Source: Dactylosporangium sucinum
GTDB lineage: Bacteria > Actinomycetota > Actinomycetes > Mycobacteriales > Micromonosporaceae
Assembly (NCBI RefSeq): GCF_014647515.1
Contig: NZ_BMPI01000020.1
Span: forward strand, 19,352 to 83,351
DNA: 64,000 bases
Reading direction: 5' to 3'
Below the pieces are notes generated by a model. It did no database searches and was not told the origin of the DNA. It was given only the letters and a program-made list of their open reading frames with translations. A program made the position numbers and the translations under genes. This document shows, in pieces, positions 60,531 through 64,000 of the stretch (its first letter is position 1; every line of letters starts with the position of its first letter).

Positions 60531-60847
60531 GCGACGGTTACGGCACCGACACCGCGCAGCTGCGCACCCACGCCGCGCACATCGAGGCGCTGCGCGCACG
60601 ATTCGCCGCGGTGAAGGGCGCCAGCGCTCACATCGCGCAGGACGACCAGGCATACGGGGTGCTGTGCGGGTGGATCTCCGGGCTCCTCGAAGGCAAGCAC
60701 ACACGTCACGACGACGTGCTCGCATACCTTGAGGAGAACCTGGCGCTCGTCGCGGACGGGCTGCGCAGGAACGCCGCCGGTTACGAGGCGGTCGAGGCCG
60801 ACGTCAGCGACTCGATGAAGCGCCTCGGCTCCCGGCTCGGCGGATGA
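60527..60847 (+). CDS. EspC/DUF2580-like type VII secretion-associated protein
   Basis: A 106-residue helical protein. The sequence TAQLRTHAAHIEALRARF, then the central GVLCGWISGLLEGKHTRH and ALVADGLRRNAAGYEAVE resembles EspC/DUF2580 and related WXG-fold partners; the last part fits the usual 'YxxxE/D' helix. The GTG start (60527) overlaps the preceding stop, and its own stop overlaps the following ATG. Likely the dimer partner of the next gene's product. No EccC-type motor gene is in the window. Confidence 0.72.
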   Translation: MSDGYGTDTAQLRTHAAHIEALRARFAAVKGASAHIAQDDQAYGVLCGWISGLLEGKHTRHDDVLAYLEENLALVADGLRRNAAGYEAVEADVSDSMKRLGSRLGG

Positions 60848-61539
60848 GTAACCCGCTGATCGCCGACGTCACGTCCAGCCGCGAGGTGTGGACCGGCATC
60901 GGCCTGGCCGACGGCTTCGAAGGCCTCGTCGACGCGATCCGCAGCGAGAGCTGGGTGGACGGGCTGATCGCAGGCGCCGCGTTCGGCATCGAGGCGACCG
61001 CGACCGTGCTCGATCCGATCAGCGCCCTGCTGTCGAGCGGCGTCGCGTGGGCGATGGAGTATTTCGAGCCGCTGCGGGAGATGCTCGACGAGCTCACCGG
61101 CATGCCGGACGTGGTGGCCTCGCACGCCGCCACCTGGAACAACATGGCGGGTGAACTCGGCGCGATCGCCGCGGAGCTGCAGGCGGCGCTCGCCGCCGAC
61201 ATGCCCGACTGGACCGGGCAGGCCGCCGCGGCATATCAGGGCCTGATGGTGCACAACGTCGACGCCATCGGCAGCCTCGCCGGGGTGGCCGCGGCGATGG
61301 CCCTGGCCACCGAGGGCGCCGGCAACCTGGTCTCGTTCACCCGCGAGGTGGTGCGGGATCTCATCGCCGACCTCGTGGCCCGGGTGATCGTCTGGGCGGT
61401 CGAGGCGATCTTCGTCGTCACGATCCCGGTGATCGCGGCGCAGATCGTGGCCGCGATCGTCAAATGGGCGGGGCGGATCCTCACGTACACGATGGCGTTG
61501 GTCACCAGCCTGACCAGCCTTGCGCGGATCCTCGGGTAG
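60844..61539 (+). CDS. WXG100-like secretion substrate with hydrophobic C-terminus
   Basis: A 231-residue protein. A helical domain with a central WTGQAAAAYQ motif (W-x-G type, about residue 124) marks the WXG100/ESAT-6-like fold used by type VII secretion. The C-terminal 60 residues are strongly hydrophobic (VVTIPVIAAQIVAAIVKW; LIADLVARVIVWAVEAIF). In polymorphic toxin genes this module is usually fused to a C-terminal toxin; here the frame ends, and the toxin-like part is in the next gene 6 nt later. It overlaps the EspC-like stop by ATGA. Confidence 0.75.
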   Translation: MSNPLIADVTSSREVWTGIGLADGFEGLVDAIRSESWVDGLIAGAAFGIEATATVLDPISALLSSGVAWAMEYFEPLREMLDELTGMPDVVASHAATWNNMAGELGAIAAELQAALAADMPDWTGQAAAAYQGLMVHNVDAIGSLAGVAAAMALATEGAGNLVSFTREVVRDLIADLVARVIVWAVEAIFVVTIPVIAAQIVAAIVKWAGRILTYTMALVTSLTSLARILG

Positions 61540-61545
61540 CCGGCG

Positions 61546-62139
61546 GTGGCGAAGCCGAAGGGGCCGCACGGTGGCGACGGGGACGGCACGAAACCACCCC
61601 ACTCGGACGGCGACGGTGACGGCACGGATCCGTCGCATCGCCGGCCCGGCGGCGGGCGCAAGGCCGAGACCGTGTCGGGCGGGTTGGACATCGCCGACGC
61701 CGAGGCCGCGCTCGGCCGCCCGGGCAACCAGCCGTCCGGCCCCCAGCAGCCCGGCACCCAACCCGCCGCTGGCGGCTGGGTGGATCCCGCCGGCGGCAAC
61801 GTGACCTACGGCCCCACTGAGATGGCGCACTGGCGGTCGCACGCACAGGACATCCGCGAGGTCGCCCGGGCGGAGGGGGTGGACATCCCCCGCAGTCCGG
61901 CCAAGCCGGAGACGCAGGCGGCGATGCGCGCCTATGTTGAGGACATCGTCCGTAATCCCGACCGCGCCGGCGTCGGCCAGTACAAGACCTACCCGAACGC
62001 GATCTGGACCGCGCGGGGCGATCTCGTCATAATCCGGACGAGCGACGGGCAGTTCATCACCGCGCTGCGGGACAGTCGCGGCCGCGCGACCTCCAACGCG
62101 CCGTGGAAGACGGAAGGAACCACTGATGCAGGCGGTTGA
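61546..62139 (+). CDS. Putative secreted toxin (C-terminal toxin-like domain, separate gene)
   Basis: A 197-residue protein. The first 80 residues are disordered and rich in Gly, Asp and Pro. The C-terminal domain (about 95-190) has VGQYKTYPNAIWTARGDLVI and IRTSDGQFITALRDSRGRAT, a beta-rich pattern like BECR-fold RNase toxins; I cannot assign a family. It follows the WXG100-like gene by 6 nt and overlaps the putative immunity gene by 14 nt. That position and layout, rather than any catalytic motif, are the basis for the toxin call. Confidence 0.5.
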   Translation: MAKPKGPHGGDGDGTKPPHSDGDGDGTDPSHRRPGGGRKAETVSGGLDIADAEAALGRPGNQPSGPQQPGTQPAAGGWVDPAGGNVTYGPTEMAHWRSHAQDIREVARAEGVDIPRSPAKPETQAAMRAYVEDIVRNPDRAGVGQYKTYPNAIWTARGDLVIIRTSDGQFITALRDSRGRATSNAPWKTEGTTDAGG

Positions 62140-62635
62140 CGTCGTGCGGTCCCTCGCGGACCGGGTCGCCCCGGTGACGATCAGCAGGATCGGCCGGGTC
62201 GCCATGACCACCGCCGACGGGGCGATCGAGATGCCCAACACGGTCGTTCTGGTGACCGGCCAGAGCACGTACATCCTGCTGCGCTACAGCTCGGACGGCC
62301 TGACCTGCGCCTCCGGCTCCGACCTGACGGCCCTGTGGCCGGCCGACGACCACGAGCCGGACGAGTGGCTGGAGGTTGCGGCCATGCCGGAGGGGCCACC
62401 GCCGTCGGCGTTCCCCGCCACCGTCACGCAGGTGTCGGCCCACATCGGCGTCGGGACGTACGAGGACGTCCTCGGCCTGACGCTGCGCACCTCGACCGGG
62501 GCGGAACTCGTGCTCAGCACGGGTGAGGACCAGCTCGACGTCGTGTCGACGGACGCGATGCTGCTGTCGGTGCAGAAGGTCGCGGAGTGGGCGAAGATGC
62601 GCGTCGAGCAGGTCACCTTCATCCCGGGCCACTGA
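62126..62635 (+). CDS. Putative immunity protein
   Basis: A 169-residue acidic protein with alternating strands (VTISRIGRVAMTTADG; TYILLRYSSDGLTCASG). I recognise no family. The ATG at 62126 follows GAAGGAA and overlaps the toxin-like gene by 14 nt, the usual layout of toxin-immunity pairs. Immunity is inferred from position only. Confidence 0.5.
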   Translation: MQAVDVVRSLADRVAPVTISRIGRVAMTTADGAIEMPNTVVLVTGQSTYILLRYSSDGLTCASGSDLTALWPADDHEPDEWLEVAAMPEGPPPSAFPATVTQVSAHIGVGTYEDVLGLTLRTSTGAELVLSTGEDQLDVVSTDAMLLSVQKVAEWAKMRVEQVTFIPGH

Positions 62636-62935
62636 CGACGTCAGGGCCGCCGCCGCGGGCGCATTGCTGTTCCAACTTCCACCCGGATAGACCTGGTACC
62701 TCGTGCTTGACCCGAGCGGGTACAGCGTGCCCACGATCCCGGCTCCTCAACAGGTGCGCCCGCGACACGTGCTGTGCCAATGCTCCGTACAGCGCCTGTG
62801 AGCCATCTTCCGCCGTAACGCCAAACATCCATGTTCGCGGATGGACGCTACCGTGCCGCTGCGTCTACGGTGGTAACCAATAATCGGATGAGGTGTTCGG
62901 CGCACCACGTCATGCCCCCTACAGCAGGAGTGATC
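62636..62935. other. Intergenic region with no recognisable gene
   Basis: Three hundred bases between the immunity-like gene and the secreted protein. The open frames are short and lack similarity that I know. The promoter of the secreted-protein gene should lie near its end; TAATCGGATGAGG around 62880 is AT-richer than its surroundings. Confidence 0.35.
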
Positions 62936-64000
62936 TTGACACTGCGCCGACCGCTCCGGTCCACCCAACCGAAGTCTCCCCGCCGTCCCACCTTCATCGT
63001 GGCCGCGTCGCTCGTCGCCGGCCTCGCCGCATCGTACCTGTGGTTGTTGCCAGCGGGGACGGCCCGGGCGGCCACCACCACCTATGAGGCGGAGTCATCC
63101 GTGTTGAGCGGTGGCGCCGTCGTGAACACCGACCATTGCTGCTACACCGGCACCGGGTTCGTCGCCGGGTACGGCACGGTCGGTGCCAGTACCACCTTCA
63201 GCGTTGCGGCGACCGCGGCGGGCGCCTACGACGTCACGCTGCGGTACTCCAACGGCCCCTACCCGTCCAGCATGACCAAGACGATCAGCGTCTACGTCAA
63301 CGGCGCGAAGATCAGGCAGATCAGCCTGGCCAGCACCGGCAACTGGGAGACCTGGGCGAGCCGTAGCGACTCGCTCAACCTCAACGCCGGCACCAACACC
63401 ATCATGTACCGCTACGACCAGGGCGACACCGGATGGGTCAACCTGGACTCGATCACGGTCACCACGCCGACGACGCCCGCCGCCAACCTGGCCCTGAACA
63501 AGCCGGCCACCGCCGACAGCTCGTGCAACGCCAACGAGACGGCGGCGAAGGCCGTCAACGGCAGCGTCTCCGGCGGCAACAGCGACAAGTGGTGCTCGCA
63601 GGGCGCCACCAAGTGGCTGCAGGTCGACCTCGGCACGACCAACACCATCGGCCGCCTCGTGGTCAAGCACGCGCAGGCCGGCGGCGAGGCCGCCGCCATG
63701 AACACGCGGGACTTCACCATCCAGCTGAGCACGAACGGCACCACCTGGACGACCCCGGTCACCGTCACCGGCAACACCGCCGCCGTCACGACGCACGACA
63801 TCTCCGCGACGCCGGCCCGGTACGTGCGGCTCAACGTCACGCGGCCGACCGGCACGACCGACACTGCGGCCCGGATCTACGAGCTCGAGGCCTACGCGGC
63901 AGCCGGCCAACCGAGCCGGATCACGCTCTTCGACGGCACCAACCTGGCCGCATGGCGGCACGCCAACGGCAGCGACGCGACGTGGCTGCTCACCGGCGGG
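62936..64000 (+). CDS. Secreted multi-domain carbohydrate-binding protein (CBM6/35, F5/8C, DUF1080), 5' part
   Basis: The frame is open to the end of the window, so the C-terminus is missing. I chose the TTG at 62936, with AGGAG 5 nt upstream (a GTG 6 nt earlier is possible). A signal peptide covers about residues 20-47 (FIVAASLVAGLAASYLWLLP, cleavage after TARA). Domain 1 is a CBM6/35-like module starting TTTYEAESSVLSGGAVV. Domain 2 is an F5/8 type C (CBM32-like) module starting NLALNKPATADSSCNANE and including KWLQVDLGTTNTIGRLVVKH. A DUF1080-like domain (ITLFDGTNLAAWRHANG) follows. It probably binds or cleaves polysaccharide outside the cell. Confidence 0.85.
   Translation, partial: MTLRRPLRSTQPKSPRRPTFIVAASLVAGLAASYLWLLPAGTARAATTTYEAESSVLSGGAVVNTDHCCYTGTGFVAGYGTVGASTTFSVAATAAGAYDVTLRYSNGPYPSSMTKTISVYVNGAKIRQISLASTGNWETWASRSDSLNLNAGTNTIMYRYDQGDTGWVNLDSITVTTPTTPAANLALNKPATADSSCNANETAAKAVNGSVSGGNSDKWCSQGATKWLQVDLGTTNTIGRLVVKHAQAGGEAAAMNTRDFTIQLSTNGTTWTTPVTVTGNTAAVTTHDISATPARYVRLNVTRPTGTTDTAARIYELEAYAAAGQPSRITLFDGTNLAAWRHANGSDATWLLTGG

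Noticed and set aside
1..64000. tRNA or rRNA genes, or a prophage
   Set aside because: No cloverleaf-like or rRNA-like stretch was noticed, and no phage structural, integrase or lysis genes were recognised. A tRNA scan would be needed to exclude a tRNA fully.

Overview
High-GC actinobacterial DNA. Codon bias, GTG/TTG starts, 4-base ATGA/GTGA overlaps, a nitrate-sensing histidine kinase with a Roadblock partner, type VII secretion-like small proteins and several TIR-WD40 proteins all fit Actinomycetota, most like Micromonosporaceae. The genus is an inference; no rRNA or other marker gene is present.

Layout. (1) 1-13.4 kb is a mixed metabolic and regulatory stretch: the 3' end of an NB-ARC/TPR-type protein, a TAXI-like binding protein with an SHMT-like enzyme and a divergent PucR regulator, a TetR-cupin-DUF4865-phosphotriesterase operon, a sigma factor, and a truncated 'conservon' (kinase plus Roadblock). 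(2) 13.4-16.5 kb is a graveyard: an aminotransferase fragment, IS256 and IS5 remnants, two copies of a 16-bp operator and a LacI regulator. (3) 16.5-26.8 kb is one long minus-strand operon for aldoxime/nitrile/amide use: a urea/amide-type ABC transporter, amidase, M20 amidohydrolase, cobalt-type nitrile hydratase alpha, beta and accessory genes, and aldoxime dehydratase. Two LacI paralogues flank it, each preceded by the same palindrome. (4) 28.2-33.6 kb handles nitrogen and carbon: LysR, GABA-type aminotransferase, glutamate dehydrogenase, a broken semialdehyde dehydrogenase and an NDH-2-like oxidoreductase. A GH15 glycosidase follows.

(5) 36.1-59.9 kb is the most unusual part, a TIR-rich island. 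A gene set occurs twice as diverged paralogues in different arrangements: a membrane-anchored TIR protein with long WD40 arrays, a membrane protein with two Rossmann folds and a C-terminal RyR domain, an Hsp70/actin-like ATPase, and a soluble TIR protein with a single seven-blade WD40 propeller. Between and beside the copies lie a 70-residue stand-alone effector-associated-domain-like protein, an unrecognised 655-residue membrane protein, another large TIR-WD40, a decayed TIR-WD40 tail and a TPR-TIR-TPR protein. All six intact TIR domains keep the WVxxE glutamate of NAD-cleaving TIRs. The set looks like an undescribed TIR-based conflict or signalling system; its function is inference.

(6) 60.1-62.6 kb is a small type VII secretion substrate and toxin/immunity-like cassette with no secretion machinery beside it. 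The window ends inside a secreted multi-domain carbohydrate-binding protein.
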